A stretch of DNA of 64,000 nucleotides from Allobogoriella deserti (lineage in GTDB: Bacteria > Actinomycetota > Actinomycetes > Actinomycetales > Actinomycetaceae). Each line of letters begins with the position of its first letter. Position 1 is the first letter of the stretch. A program made the position numbers and the translations under genes. The notes beneath the pieces are model-generated. The model did not search any database. It had not been told where the DNA came from and worked only from the letters and a program-made list of their open reading frames with translations. This document shows positions 52,933 to 63,092 of this stretch, piece after piece. The DNA is taken from contig NZ_JBHUEE010000006.1 of the NCBI RefSeq assembly GCF_042680605.1, forward strand, positions 1 through 64,000, read 5' to 3'.

Positions 52933-54318
52933 ATGACCGAGGCCGCACCGATCCGCCGCACGGCTGAGCCAGAAGTCGACGAACTGATCACCGGCGCATT
53001 CATCGCCGTCGACGGCGATACGGAGTTCGAAGACGGGTGGGTCGCCATATCCGACGGCCGGATCCGCGCAGTGGGCGCTCGGTCGGATCCGTGGCCGGCA
53101 GCCGCGCTCCGGACCGACGCCGGGGGGCGGCTCGTCACGCCGGGCCTGATCAACGCGCACCACCACATGACCCAGAACCTCACTCGGGCCTACCGCCCGG
53201 CGGTGAACGGCACGTTGTTCGAATGGCTGACGACCCTCTACCCCTTGTGGGCCACCCTCGACGAGGAAGACGTCTATCTCGCGACCTACGTTGCCGCGGC
53301 AGAACTCCTTCTCGGTGGGTGCACGACGTCGTCGGACCACATGTACATCCATCCGCGGGCGCACCTCATCGACGCCCAGGTCGCGGCCACCACGGAGATC
53401 GGGTTCCGATTCATGGCGAACCGCGGCAGCATGACCCGCTCGGTGGACGACGGCGGACTCCCGCCGCGTGAGGTCGTCCAGGACGAGCAAGCGATCCTCG
53501 CGGACAGTCAGCGAGTCATCGAAACCTTCCACGATCCGGCACCCGGGGCGCTCACCCGTGTGGCGCTCGCACCGTGCGCCCTTTTTGCGGTGTCCGAGCC
53601 GATCATGCGCGCTACGGCCGATCTCGCCGAGCACTACGACGTGCGCCTGCACACCCATCTTGCCGAGGACACCGACGAGGACGACTACGCGATCGAGGTC
53701 TACGGCTGCCGCCCGGTCGAGTATTTCGAACGGGTCGGCTGGGCGAGTCCGCGGACCTGGGTGGCGCACTATGTCTACGGCTCGGACGAGGAGAATCGTC
53801 GGCTGGCCGCCGCGGGCGTGAGTGTCACGCAGTGTCCGAGTTCGAACATGATCCTTGCCGGTGGCAGTGCCGACACTGTACGGCTGCGTTCACTCGGCAT
53901 GGCGGTCGGTATCGGGTGTGACGGCTCGGCCTCGGCCGACTCGGCCGACCTGTGGCAGGAGACCCGTAACGCGATGCTTCTCGGCAAGTATCGGCACGGA
54001 CCGGCGGCGATGACAGCCCGCGACGCGCTCGACATGGCAACCCGCGGCAGCGCCCACGCCCTCGGTTGGGCGGACGAGCTCGGCCACCTGAGGCCAGGAG
54101 CCTGCGCCGACCTTGTGATCTGGGACAGCTCCCCGGTGGCTCAGGCGGGCGCCCTGACCGACCCGGTCGAGGCATGGCTGCGATCCGGACCGTCTCGGGC
54201 CTGGCGCACTTACGTGGCCGGCCGTGCGCTGGTGGCCGACGGTGAGCTCCAGCTGCCCGATCTGGAGGACGTGCTGCACCGGCATCGCGCCGCGGCGGCA
54301 CGAATCCAGGGCGTATAA
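52933..54318 (+). CDS. Amidohydrolase, 8-oxoguanine/guanine deaminase-like
   Basis: 461 aa, TrzA/AtzB-type metal-dependent deaminase. NAHHHMTQNLTRA (metal HxH, about 75-80), LFEWLTTLYPLWA typical of 8-oxoguanine deaminases, LHTHLAED (about 239), VAHYV (about 276, where most members have AHCVHL) and CDGSASADSADL (metal Asp about 329). It hydrolyses an amino group from a purine-like ring; 8-oxoguanine deaminase is the best guess, guanine deaminase or hydroxyatrazine-type are alternatives. Followed after 8 bases by a MocA-like gene, pointing to purine catabolism. Confidence 0.8.
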   Translation: MTEAAPIRRTAEPEVDELITGAFIAVDGDTEFEDGWVAISDGRIRAVGARSDPWPAAALRTDAGGRLVTPGLINAHHHMTQNLTRAYRPAVNGTLFEWLTTLYPLWATLDEEDVYLATYVAAAELLLGGCTTSSDHMYIHPRAHLIDAQVAATTEIGFRFMANRGSMTRSVDDGGLPPREVVQDEQAILADSQRVIETFHDPAPGALTRVALAPCALFAVSEPIMRATADLAEHYDVRLHTHLAEDTDEDDYAIEVYGCRPVEYFERVGWASPRTWVAHYVYGSDEENRRLAAAGVSVTQCPSSNMILAGGSADTVRLRSLGMAVGIGCDGSASADSADLWQETRNAMLLGKYRHGPAAMTARDALDMATRGSAHALGWADELGHLRPGACADLVIWDSSPVAQAGALTDPVEAWLRSGPSRAWRTYVAGRALVADGELQLPDLEDVLHRHRAAAARIQGV

Positions 54319-54326
54319 CGGGACAC

Positions 54327-54998
54327 ATGACAGCCGCGAGCCGGCCGGGCGCCGACGTCGTCGGGATCGTCCTGGCCGCCGGGGCCGGCCGGCGGATGGG
54401 CCGGCCGAAGGCGCTCGTCCGTGGCGACGACGGGGTCCCGTGGCTGCGCCGGGCCGTCACCGTTTTGAAGGAAGCCGGTGCCTGGCCGGTCCGGGTCACG
54501 CTCGGCGCCGGTGCGGACGAGGCCTCGGCGCTGCTTCCGGCGGGGGCGCAGGAGGTCCGGGTTCCCGACTGGGCCGAGGGTATCGGCGCCTCGCTACGTG
54601 CCGGCCTCGCCGCGGCCGGGTCTACCGACGCCGTTGCGGCGCTTATCACCCTGGTGGACCTGCCCGCGCTGCGCGTCGACGCCGTGCGCCGCGTGCTGGG
54701 AGCCGCGCCGGAACCGGGGGAGTCGTCAGGACCGGGTGCGTCGGCGTGGCCGGCTGCGTCGGTGGGGCCGGGCGGCGGACTCGGACCGGCGGACCGGCTC
54801 GGCTCGGCGGTCTTGCGCCAGGCCGTCTACGCGGGGCGCCCGGGACATCCGGTGCTCATCGGCCGCGACCACTGGGCCGATCTGCGCGCCCAGCTCGACG
54901 GCGACGTCGGCGCCCGGCCCTACCTGCGCAGCCACGGCGTCGTCGAGGTGGACTGCACCGACCTCGGCGGCGGGGACGACGTCGACACCCCGGCGTGA
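54327..54998 (+). CDS. MocA/MobA-like nucleotidyltransferase
   Basis: 223 aa. NTP-transferase signature VLAAGAGRRMGRPKAL at about 15-30 and the metal site in LVDLPALR (usually DMP). It resembles molybdenum cofactor cytidylyltransferase, which makes the CMP form of Moco needed by xanthine dehydrogenase-type enzymes, a good fit to the upstream purine deaminase. An Ala/Gly/Pro insertion at about 128-155 is not typical. No xanthine dehydrogenase gene is in the window. Confidence 0.75.
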   Translation: MTAASRPGADVVGIVLAAGAGRRMGRPKALVRGDDGVPWLRRAVTVLKEAGAWPVRVTLGAGADEASALLPAGAQEVRVPDWAEGIGASLRAGLAAAGSTDAVAALITLVDLPALRVDAVRRVLGAAPEPGESSGPGASAWPAASVGPGGGLGPADRLGSAVLRQAVYAGRPGHPVLIGRDHWADLRAQLDGDVGARPYLRSHGVVEVDCTDLGGGDDVDTPA

Positions 54999-55180
54999 TC
55001 TCCGGCACGCCGTGAGGTGCAGCACTCACCACGACGTAGCGCGGACCTCTCGCGCATACTGAGGACGTTGCGTCCCGGCTGCGGCGACCAGGCCGCGCCC
55101 CCGGCGAGCGGTCCGGGCACTCCTCAAGCCGCACATTCGTTCCAGACGGGTGTCCGGCACCGTGAAAGGTTGAGAATCGC

Positions 55181-57469
55181 GTGGCACGCACACCAGCACA
55201 TCACCGACCCCGCAACGCGGGGTCCGGCGGGCGCCGCTCGGGCTCGACGTCGAAGCGGCGCGTCCTCAACTACCCCCGCCGCGGCAAGGGACCCGTCATG
55301 CGATGGCTGCCCGGGTGGCGGTTCGTCCTCGGCGCTTTCCTCACCGTGGTCGCGCTCGGCGCCGGCGCGTTCGCGCTCGCGTACGCGACGATCGATGTGC
55401 CCGAGCCCGACGACTTCGCGCTGGCCGAGTCGACCACCGTCTACTACGCCGACGGCGAGACCGAGATGGGCAGCTTCGCCGAGGTCGACCGCCAGGCGGT
55501 GCCGCTCGACAGTCTGCCGGAGCACGTGGCGCACGCCGTCGTCGCCTCCGAGGACGGCAGCTTCTACGAGAACCCGGGTGTGGATGCCCGGGGCCTGGTG
55601 CGTGCCCTGTGGAACAACGTGCGTGGTCTGCCCACACAGGGCGGCTCGACCCTGACCCAGCAGTACGTGGAGCGTTACTACGTCGGCGAGACCACGACGA
55701 GCTACATCGGCAAGTTCCGCGAGACGATCCTCGCGCTCAAGACCGATCAGTCGCAGACCAAGGAGGAGATCCTCCAGAACTACCTCAACACCATCTACTT
55801 CGGCCGCGGGGCCTACGGCATCGAGGTCGCGGCGCAGGAGTACTTCGGCAAGTCGGCGTCCGAGCTGAACGTCTCGGAGTCGGCGCTGCTGGCCGGTGTC
55901 ATCCCGGCACCCTCGGCATGGGATCCCGCCAACGATCCCGAGGCCGCCGAGCAGCGGTGGAACCGGGTGCTCAACCTCATGGTCGAGGACGGCTGGCTCA
56001 GCCAGGCCGACCGTGAGGCCGCCGAGTTCCCGGAGACGATCGCTCCCAACGAGGAGAACATCTACGGCGGCCCCAACGGCTATCTGCTGCAGATGGTGCG
56101 CAACGAGCTCGTCAACGAGGCCGGGATGAGCGAGGAGGAGATCGACACCCGCGGCCTCGACATCGTCACCACGATCGACGAGCGCAGCCAGGAGGCCGCG
56201 GTCCAAGCCGTGGACAACCTCCCGGAGGACCGGCCGGAGAACAACCACGTCGCGCTCGTCTCGATCGATCCGCGCAACGGCGGGGTGGTCGCGCTCTACG
56301 GCGGTCCGGACTTCGTCGAGCAGGGGCAGAACGACGCGACGCAGTCGCGCGCCCAGGGTGGGTCGACGTTCAAGCCGTTCACCCTCGTGGCGGCGCTGGA
56401 GAACGGCCTGACGCTGGACTCGACGTTCCCGAGCTATTCGCCGATGGAGATCGAAGGCTACGACTTCGCGGTCGAGAACTTCGACTCCCCGGTCAACCGC
56501 GGCTACATCGACGTCACCGAAGCCACGGTCAACTCGGTCAACACCGTGTACGCGCAGATGAACGTCGAGGTCGGTCCGGAGAACACGGTCGACGTCGCCA
56601 CCCGTGCCGGCCTGCCCGAGGACACGCCGGGTCTGGTCGCGACGCCGTCGAACGTGCTCGGGCCGGCCTCACCCCGCCCGATCGACCTGGCGACCGCCTA
56701 CGCGACCTTCGCCTCCCAGGGGGTGCGCCACGACACGCACATCCTCGGCGAGGTGCGCGACGCGGACGGCAACACGATCTATCAGCCGGACACCGAGGGC
56801 GAACGAGTCTTCGACCAGGACGTCATGGCCGACGCCACCTATGCCATGCAGCAGGTGGTTGAGCGAGGCACCGGCGTCACTGCGAGCGAGATCGGCCGCC
56901 CGGCCGCCGGGAAGACCGGCTCGTCCAACGCCTACCGATCGGCCTGGTTCTCGGGCTTCGTCCCGCAGTTGTCGACGACGGTCGCGATGTTCCAGACCGG
57001 CGAGGACGGTTCGGAGGAGGTGCTCTCCGGGTTCGGCGGCCAGTCGATCATCTCCGGCAGCACCTTCCCGACCCAGGTGTGGCGCGACTACATGGCGGTG
57101 GCCACCGAGGGCATGCCGATCGAGGAGTTCCCCCCGCGCTCGGAGCCGGTCTACACGCCGCCGCCGGTGACCGAGCAGCCCGAGGCGCCGGAGGAGCCCA
57201 CCGAGGAGGAGACGACGGAGGAACCCACCCTGGAGGAGGAGACCTCCGAGGAGCCGACGACGGAGGAGCCGACCACCGAGGAGCCCACCGAGGAGCCGAG
57301 CGAGCCCACCGACGAACCCACGGACACGCCGACGGAGTCGCCGACGACCCCGGAGCCCGAGCCCACGCAGGAGCCGACCCAGGGCCCGACCGACTCGGGA
57401 ACCGGTCGCGGTGGTTCTCGAGGCCCGTTCGACGATCTCCTCGGCGGTGACGACTCCGACGGCGGCTGA
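55181..57469 (+). CDS. ponA: Bifunctional penicillin-binding protein (PonA, class A)
   Basis: 762 aa. Basic cytoplasmic N-terminus (1-48), membrane helix about 50-70, GT51 glycosyltransferase about 90-260 (EDGSFYENPGVD about 122; GGSTLTQQYVERYY), then the transpeptidase with STFK (about 393), SVN (about 450) and KTGSS (about 576). Residues 655-762 are a Thr/Glu/Pro tail, cell-wall-spanning-like. Asn replaces the more usual His in the first GT51 motif, as in other actinobacterial enzymes. The start GTG 55181 lies after GAAAGG. Located just before rpsF as in Mycobacterium. Confidence 0.94.
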   Translation: MARTPAHHRPRNAGSGGRRSGSTSKRRVLNYPRRGKGPVMRWLPGWRFVLGAFLTVVALGAGAFALAYATIDVPEPDDFALAESTTVYYADGETEMGSFAEVDRQAVPLDSLPEHVAHAVVASEDGSFYENPGVDARGLVRALWNNVRGLPTQGGSTLTQQYVERYYVGETTTSYIGKFRETILALKTDQSQTKEEILQNYLNTIYFGRGAYGIEVAAQEYFGKSASELNVSESALLAGVIPAPSAWDPANDPEAAEQRWNRVLNLMVEDGWLSQADREAAEFPETIAPNEENIYGGPNGYLLQMVRNELVNEAGMSEEEIDTRGLDIVTTIDERSQEAAVQAVDNLPEDRPENNHVALVSIDPRNGGVVALYGGPDFVEQGQNDATQSRAQGGSTFKPFTLVAALENGLTLDSTFPSYSPMEIEGYDFAVENFDSPVNRGYIDVTEATVNSVNTVYAQMNVEVGPENTVDVATRAGLPEDTPGLVATPSNVLGPASPRPIDLATAYATFASQGVRHDTHILGEVRDADGNTIYQPDTEGERVFDQDVMADATYAMQQVVERGTGVTASEIGRPAAGKTGSSNAYRSAWFSGFVPQLSTTVAMFQTGEDGSEEVLSGFGGQSIISGSTFPTQVWRDYMAVATEGMPIEEFPPRSEPVYTPPPVTEQPEAPEEPTEEETTEEPTLEEETSEEPTTEEPTTEEPTEEPSEPTDEPTDTPTESPTTPEPEPTQEPTQGPTDSGTGRGGSRGPFDDLLGGDDSDGG

Positions 57470-57680
57470 CTGACGCCCTCATCGACGGCGGCAGTTCCTA
57501 CGGCGAGCGCCAGGAGGAACAGGCGCGGCGCGTAGGACGTGCCGCGGTCGGCGGTCCGGAGCTGCGCCGGTGTCCACAGATGTGTGACGAGGCTCGCTCG
57601 CCGTGGGCGGGCGGGCCTACGGTAGGCTTGTCCGCTGGCCCCCTCGCCCGGCGGGTGGGCCGCAGCACGCTGCAACCCTC

Positions 57681-57708
57681 CTGTCACGGAGAGACCGTGA
57701 CCGCACAG
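57681..57708 (+). promoter_or_regulatory. Probable S6:S18-binding leader of rpsF
   Basis: Outer stem CTGT (57681-57684) / ACAG (57705-57708), inner stem CACGG / CCGTG with loop AGAGA, and on the 3' side a bulge ACCGC carrying the CCG that S6:S18-binding rpsF leaders share. It lies 24 bases before the rpsF ATG, with the ribosome site GAGGAGGT at 57713-57720. Likely lets the S6-S18 pair repress its own operon. Confidence 0.5.
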
Positions 57709-57731
57709 TCCAGAGGAGGTGGGGTACAAGC

Positions 57732-58022
57732 ATGCGTCAGTACGAACTGATGATCATCCTCGACCCGGAGGTCGACGAGCGGACGGTCGCCCCGTCGCTC
57801 GACAAGCTTCTCTCGGTGGTCAAGAACAACGACGGCACCGTCGACAACGTCGACATCTGGGGCAAGCGTCGGCTGGCCTACGACATCAACAAGCGCTCCG
57901 AGGGCATCTACGCGGTCATCGACATGACGACGACGCCGGATGTCGCCAAGGAGCTCGACCGCCAGCTCGGTCTGAACGAGGCCGTCCTGCGCACCAAGCT
58001 CATCCGCCCGGACGCTCGCTGA
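57732..58022 (+). CDS. rpsF: 30S ribosomal protein S6
   Basis: 96 aa. MRQYELMIILDPEVDERTV and WGKRRLAYDINKRSEGIYAV are textbook S6. ATG 57732 after GAGGAGGT. First gene of rpsF-ssb-rpsR-rplI. Confidence 0.97.
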   Translation: MRQYELMIILDPEVDERTVAPSLDKLLSVVKNNDGTVDNVDIWGKRRLAYDINKRSEGIYAVIDMTTTPDVAKELDRQLGLNEAVLRTKLIRPDAR

Positions 58023-58065
58023 GCCGAGCGCTCGCCGAGCAACCTTCAACCCAGGGAGCACACGC

Positions 58066-58608
58066 ATGGCAGGCGAGACCGTCATCACCGTCGTCGGGAA
58101 CCTGACGGCGGACCCGGAGCTGCGTTTCACCCCGTCGGGTGCGGCCGTGGCCAGCTTCACCGTGGCGTCGACGCCGCGCACCTTCGACCGCCAGGCGAAC
58201 GAGTGGAAGGACGGGGAGACCCTGTTCCTGCGCTGCTCGGTCTGGCGTGAGGCCGCGGAGAACGTCGCGGAGTCGCTGACCAAGGGCACGCGCGTCATCG
58301 TCCAGGGCCGGCTCGTCCAGCGCTCGTTCGAGACCCGCGAGGGTGAGCGCCGCACGGTGGTCGAGATGCAGGTCGACGAGGTCGGTCCCTCCATGCGCTA
58401 CGCGACCGCCAAGGTCACCAAGTCCCAGCGGGGCGGTGGCGGCTTCGGCGGCGGCAACCAGGGTGGTTTCGGCGGCCAGCAGGTCGGCGGATACGGCGGC
58501 CAGCAGCCGCAGCAGGCCGGGGGCTACAACGCCCCGGGCGGCGGCCAGGCCGACGACCCGTGGGCCACGGGCGGCTCGAGCGCGTTCAACGACGAGCCCC
58601 CCTTCTAA
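58066..58608 (+). CDS. ssb: Single-stranded DNA-binding protein
   Basis: 180 aa. OB fold (about 1-115) with VIGNLTADPELRFTPSGAAV-like opening (VVGNLTADPELR), FLRCSVWREAAENVAESL. A Gly/Gln-rich linker (about 120-170) leads to the acidic tip DEPPF, which recruits replication proteins. Sits 43 bases after rpsF. Confidence 0.96.
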   Translation: MAGETVITVVGNLTADPELRFTPSGAAVASFTVASTPRTFDRQANEWKDGETLFLRCSVWREAAENVAESLTKGTRVIVQGRLVQRSFETREGERRTVVEMQVDEVGPSMRYATAKVTKSQRGGGGFGGGNQGGFGGQQVGGYGGQQPQQAGGYNAPGGGQADDPWATGGSSAFNDEPPF

Positions 58609-58667
58609 CGACCAACAGGACCTGAGTGGCGGCCTCGCCGTCACCTGCACATCGAGGAGCATCAACC

Positions 58668-58904
58668 ATGGCGAAGCCCGTTCTTCGCAAGCCCAAGAAG
58701 AAGGCAAACCCGCTGAAGTCGGCCAAGATCGACCGGGTCGACTACAAGGACACCACGCTGCTTCGGAAGTTCATCTCCGACCGCGGCAAGATCCGCGCGC
58801 GTCGCGTGACCGGTGTCTCCGTCCAGGAGCAGCGCCTCATCGCCAAGGCCGTCAAGAACGCCCGCGAGATGGCTCTGCTGCCGTACTCGAGCTCGGCTCG
58901 CTGA
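58668..58904 (+). CDS. rpsR: 30S ribosomal protein S18
   Basis: 78 aa. KPKKKANPLKSAKIDRVDYK and GVSVQEQRLIAKAVKNAREM are diagnostic. No zinc-binding cysteines, so the zinc-independent form. Partner of S6 on the ribosome. Confidence 0.96.
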   Translation: MAKPVLRKPKKKANPLKSAKIDRVDYKDTTLLRKFISDRGKIRARRVTGVSVQEQRLIAKAVKNAREMALLPYSSSAR

Positions 58905-58921
58905 GGGAGGGGAGTTTCGCG

Positions 58922-59377
58922 ATGGCAAAGCTGATCCTCACCCAGGAGGTCTCGGGTCTCGGTGCCGCCGGTGACGTGGTCGAGGTCAAGGACGGGTACG
59001 CCCGGAACTACCTCGTGCCGCGTGGCCTGGCCACGAAGTGGACCAAGGGCGGGCAGAAGCAGGTCGACGAGATCCAGGCGGCCCGCCGCTCGCGCGAGAT
59101 CGCGACGCTCGAGGAGGCCCAGCACGTCCGTGACCGGCTGCAGGCCGCGCCGGTCACCGTGAGCGAGCGCGCCGGCGAGTCCGGCCGTCTCTTCGGTGCC
59201 GTGACGGCCAAGGAGATCGCCGAGGCCGTCAAGGCGGGCGGTGGGCCGGCGATCGACCGGCGCCGGATCGAGGTTCCGGACCCGATCAAGTCGGTCGGCG
59301 AGCACCGGGCGTACGTGCGCCTGCACGCCGACGTCCGCGCCACGGTCGACATCCACGTCGTCCCGGCCAAGGCCTGA
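58922..59377 (+). CDS. rplI: 50S ribosomal protein L9
   Basis: 151 aa. MAKLILTQEVSGLGAAGDVV and GYARNYLVPRGLA form the N-terminal rRNA-binding domain, joined by a long helix to a C-terminal domain (about 80-151). ATG 58922 has GGAGGGGAG upstream. Last gene of the operon. Confidence 0.97.
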   Translation: MAKLILTQEVSGLGAAGDVVEVKDGYARNYLVPRGLATKWTKGGQKQVDEIQAARRSREIATLEEAQHVRDRLQAAPVTVSERAGESGRLFGAVTAKEIAEAVKAGGGPAIDRRRIEVPDPIKSVGEHRAYVRLHADVRATVDIHVVPAKA

Positions 59378-59452
59378 CGCCTGGTCAGCGCCGGCTGACG
59401 GCCGGACACGCGAGCCGCGGGTCGGCGCCTGGTGCCGGCCGAAGCAGCAAGC

Positions 59453-59482
59453 ACGGCCCGGTCCCTGCGGGGGCCGGGCCGT
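59453..59482 (+). terminator. Terminator after rplI
   Basis: Stem ACGGCCCGG / CCGGGCCGT with inner CCC/GGG pairs and loop TGC, followed by TTTCG. Located 75 bases after the rplI stop. Confidence 0.75.
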
Positions 59483-59612
59483 TTCGCTCGTCCGGGCACG
59501 TTGGGAGGGCGCTCGCGGCCCCGTCGCGATCGAGGTTGCAGGATCCGCGCGTTTTTCGACGATTTCCGCAACTTCGTTCGGCTCGTGCGCGGAATCTCCG
59601 ACGCAGCGCCGC

Positions 59613-60983
59613 TCAACGCTCCGCGCCGAGCACCATCCACCTCGTGCCGCGGGCACGGACGCCGGTGGTGACCGCCCGCGCGAGCATGAATCCGCCGCCG
59701 AAGGCCGCCCACAGCCACGCCAGACCGGCTGCGCCGTCGCCGGCGAAGGCGTGCACCGCCCACGCCATGGGCAGGTAGGCCACGAGGGTGATGACGCCCG
59801 CCCAGGCCAGATAGGTCCCGTCGCCGGCACCGATGAGGACGCCGTCGAGCACGAAGACCCACCCGGCGATCGGCATGCAGGCTCCGATCACGGCCAGGCC
59901 GACGGCGGCCGCGAGCCGGACCTCGGGGTCACCGGTGAACAGCGGCGCGAGCCACCACCCGGCGGCGGCGAACACGACGCCGATGAGTACCCCGGCTGCG
60001 ACGCCCCACTGTAGGCAGCGCCGCAGCAGGGCCCGGACGGCGCCGGGGTCACCTGCGCCGAGCGACTGGCCGACCATGGCCTGCGCGGCGATGGCCAAGG
60101 CATCGAGCGCGAACGCCGACAGGCCCCACATGGCGTTGACCACCTGGTGCGAGGCGAGAGTGACGGCGCCGAGCGAGGTGGCCACCGCGATGGTGACCAC
60201 GATCGCGGCGCGCAGCGTGAGCGTGCGGATCAGCAGCGGGAGGCCGGCGCGAGCGGAGGCCCAGATGCCGGCACCATGCGGCGCGAAGGCCACGTCCATG
60301 CCTCGGGCACGGCGCAGGATCACCGCGACGAGCACCACGGCCATCGCCGTCTGGGTGAGTGCCGTGCCCAGGCCGGAGCCGGCCACGCCCATCCCGACGC
60401 CGTAGATGAACAGGGCGTTGAGGCCCACGTTGCCGAGCGCACCGGCTACGGCGACGACGAACGGTGTGCGGGTGTCCAGCAGCCCGCGGAGCGTCCCGGT
60501 GGCCGCCAGGACGAGCAGCATGCCCGGCAGGCCCGGGGCCGACCAGCGCAGATACGCGACGGCGTGGGGAACGACGTCGGCAGGGGCGCCGGAGACCAGG
60601 GACGGGGCCGCCACCATGAGGACGGCGGCGGTGCCGACGCCGAGCAGCAGGGCCAGCCACATGCCGTCGATGCCGGCGGAGACGGCGCCCGAGCGGTCTC
60701 CGGCGCCGACGCGTCGGGCGGTGGCGGCTGTGGTGGCGTAGGCGAGGAAGATGAAAACCCCGACGGCGGTGGTCAGGATCGTCGAGGACAGCGAGAGCCC
60801 GGCGAGCTGGGCGGTGCCGAGGTGGCCGACCATGGCGGAGTCGGCGAGAACGAAGAGCGGTTCGGCGACGAGGGCGCCGAGGGCCGGGATCGCGAGAGCG
60901 AGGATCTGCCGATCCAGGGCGCGTCCGCGGAGCCGGTGAACCTCAGGTTCAGGGTTGTCACTGGTGCCGGGCGTGTCGTCCAC
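59613..60983 (-). CDS. MATE-family efflux transporter (DinF-like)
   Basis: 456 aa with twelve hydrophobic segments. Family marks: ALAIPALGALVAEPLFVLAD near the N-terminus with MVGHLGTAQLAGL, and the repeat half at about 230-260. It exports cationic or other small molecules by sodium or proton antiport; the substrate is unknown. GTG 60983 start is the only one giving the family N-terminus. Its neighbours are unrelated; it is transcribed away from dnaB. Confidence 0.88.
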   Translation of the reverse strand: MDDTPGTSDNPEPEVHRLRGRALDRQILALAIPALGALVAEPLFVLADSAMVGHLGTAQLAGLSLSSTILTTAVGVFIFLAYATTAATARRVGAGDRSGAVSAGIDGMWLALLLGVGTAAVLMVAAPSLVSGAPADVVPHAVAYLRWSAPGLPGMLLVLAATGTLRGLLDTRTPFVVAVAGALGNVGLNALFIYGVGMGVAGSGLGTALTQTAMAVVLVAVILRRARGMDVAFAPHGAGIWASARAGLPLLIRTLTLRAAIVVTIAVATSLGAVTLASHQVVNAMWGLSAFALDALAIAAQAMVGQSLGAGDPGAVRALLRRCLQWGVAAGVLIGVVFAAAGWWLAPLFTGDPEVRLAAAVGLAVIGACMPIAGWVFVLDGVLIGAGDGTYLAWAGVITLVAYLPMAWAVHAFAGDGAAGLAWLWAAFGGGFMLARAVTTGVRARGTRWMVLGAER

Positions 60984-61284
60984 CGATGTGCGTTCCTCTT
61001 TCCTTCCACAGTCTGTGCACAGGGTTGGGGACGCCGTTTCGCGGGGTCAGGCGGAATCCCACCCGTCGTACCCACAAGGTTGTCCCCAGCCTGTGCACAT
61101 CAGGGTGGGCAGGGTCCACAGGGCGTCCACAGGATAGGGGTGCTGCGTGCACATCCCCAGTTCGATCTCGGGAGCTCGACAACCTAGTCTCGCGAGGTCG
61201 CACGATGGGGCAGCCGGAGCTCGGTGTGGGTGGCGACCGATAGATCTGGGTGGACGTTGTGGGCTGACAGGGGGTGCGGAGCAG
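60984..61284. promoter_or_regulatory. MATE-dnaB divergent spacer with DnaA-box-like sites
   Basis: 301 gene-free bases. GGGTCCACA (61112-61120) and GCGTCCACA (61123-61131) are 2 bases apart, and TTGTCCCCA and CTTCCACAG-like words lie nearby (61080-61088, 61002-61010). It must hold the dnaB promoter and the MATE promoter. Confidence 0.4.
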
Positions 61285-62646
<1,362 letters not shown>

Positions 62647-62746
62647 CCGCGCTTCCCTTGTCGATTTGCAGCGAATTCTGCACGATCGGCGCTCGCATCT
62701 TGCATGGCAGCCCCTTTACCCGTGCTCACCTAGTTGCTGGTCGTGG

Positions 62747-62950
62747 ATGATGGCGTCCGTGGAGCACCGGGGTATCTACGGGCTGTGGCGGGACGAGAGC
62801 GGCCGTGTCGTCGTCGTCCGCAAGTCGCGTGGGCGCTACCGCGGACTGTTGGACCTGCCCGGCGGCAGCCCGGAGCCGCAGCGCACCGCTGAGCATTGCC
62901 CTGGGACTCTTGCCCGAGCCGCTTGGGCACGCCTGAGCCAGACGCGCTGA
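62747..62950 (+). pseudogene. Truncated NUDIX hydrolase fragment
   Basis: 67 codons. RGIYGLWRDESGRVVVVRKS and LLDLPGGSPEPQRTAEH match the start of a NUDIX protein (substrate strand and the GG before the box), but the box itself, with its REVxEEx glutamates, is missing; the frame ends in unrelated residues. A decayed or deleted copy. Confidence 0.5.
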
Positions 62951-62963
62951 CTACGTTGCAGTG

Positions 62964-63092
62964 GTGAGCACCACGGCTGACTTCTTCCGTCGATGGGCAC
63001 GGCTCGAGGCCGACGGCGTTTCGTCGCTCTATTACCAGTGGGCCACCGGCGCCGCGGACGACACCGCCGTGCTGGAGTCATCCCATGCGTGA
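62964..63092 (+). pseudogene. DUF2332-like N-terminal fragment
   Basis: 42 codons. TADFFRRWARLEADGVSSLY and WATGAADDTAVLE resemble the N-terminus of DUF2332 proteins (typically about 330 aa). The frame stops inside the start of the next gene, so only a fragment remains. Confidence 0.4.

Noticed and set aside
55549..55584. Asn in place of His in the first GT51 motif of PonA as a sign of inactivity
   Set aside because: The catalytic Glu and the rest of the domain are present and actinobacterial class A PBPs commonly vary there.
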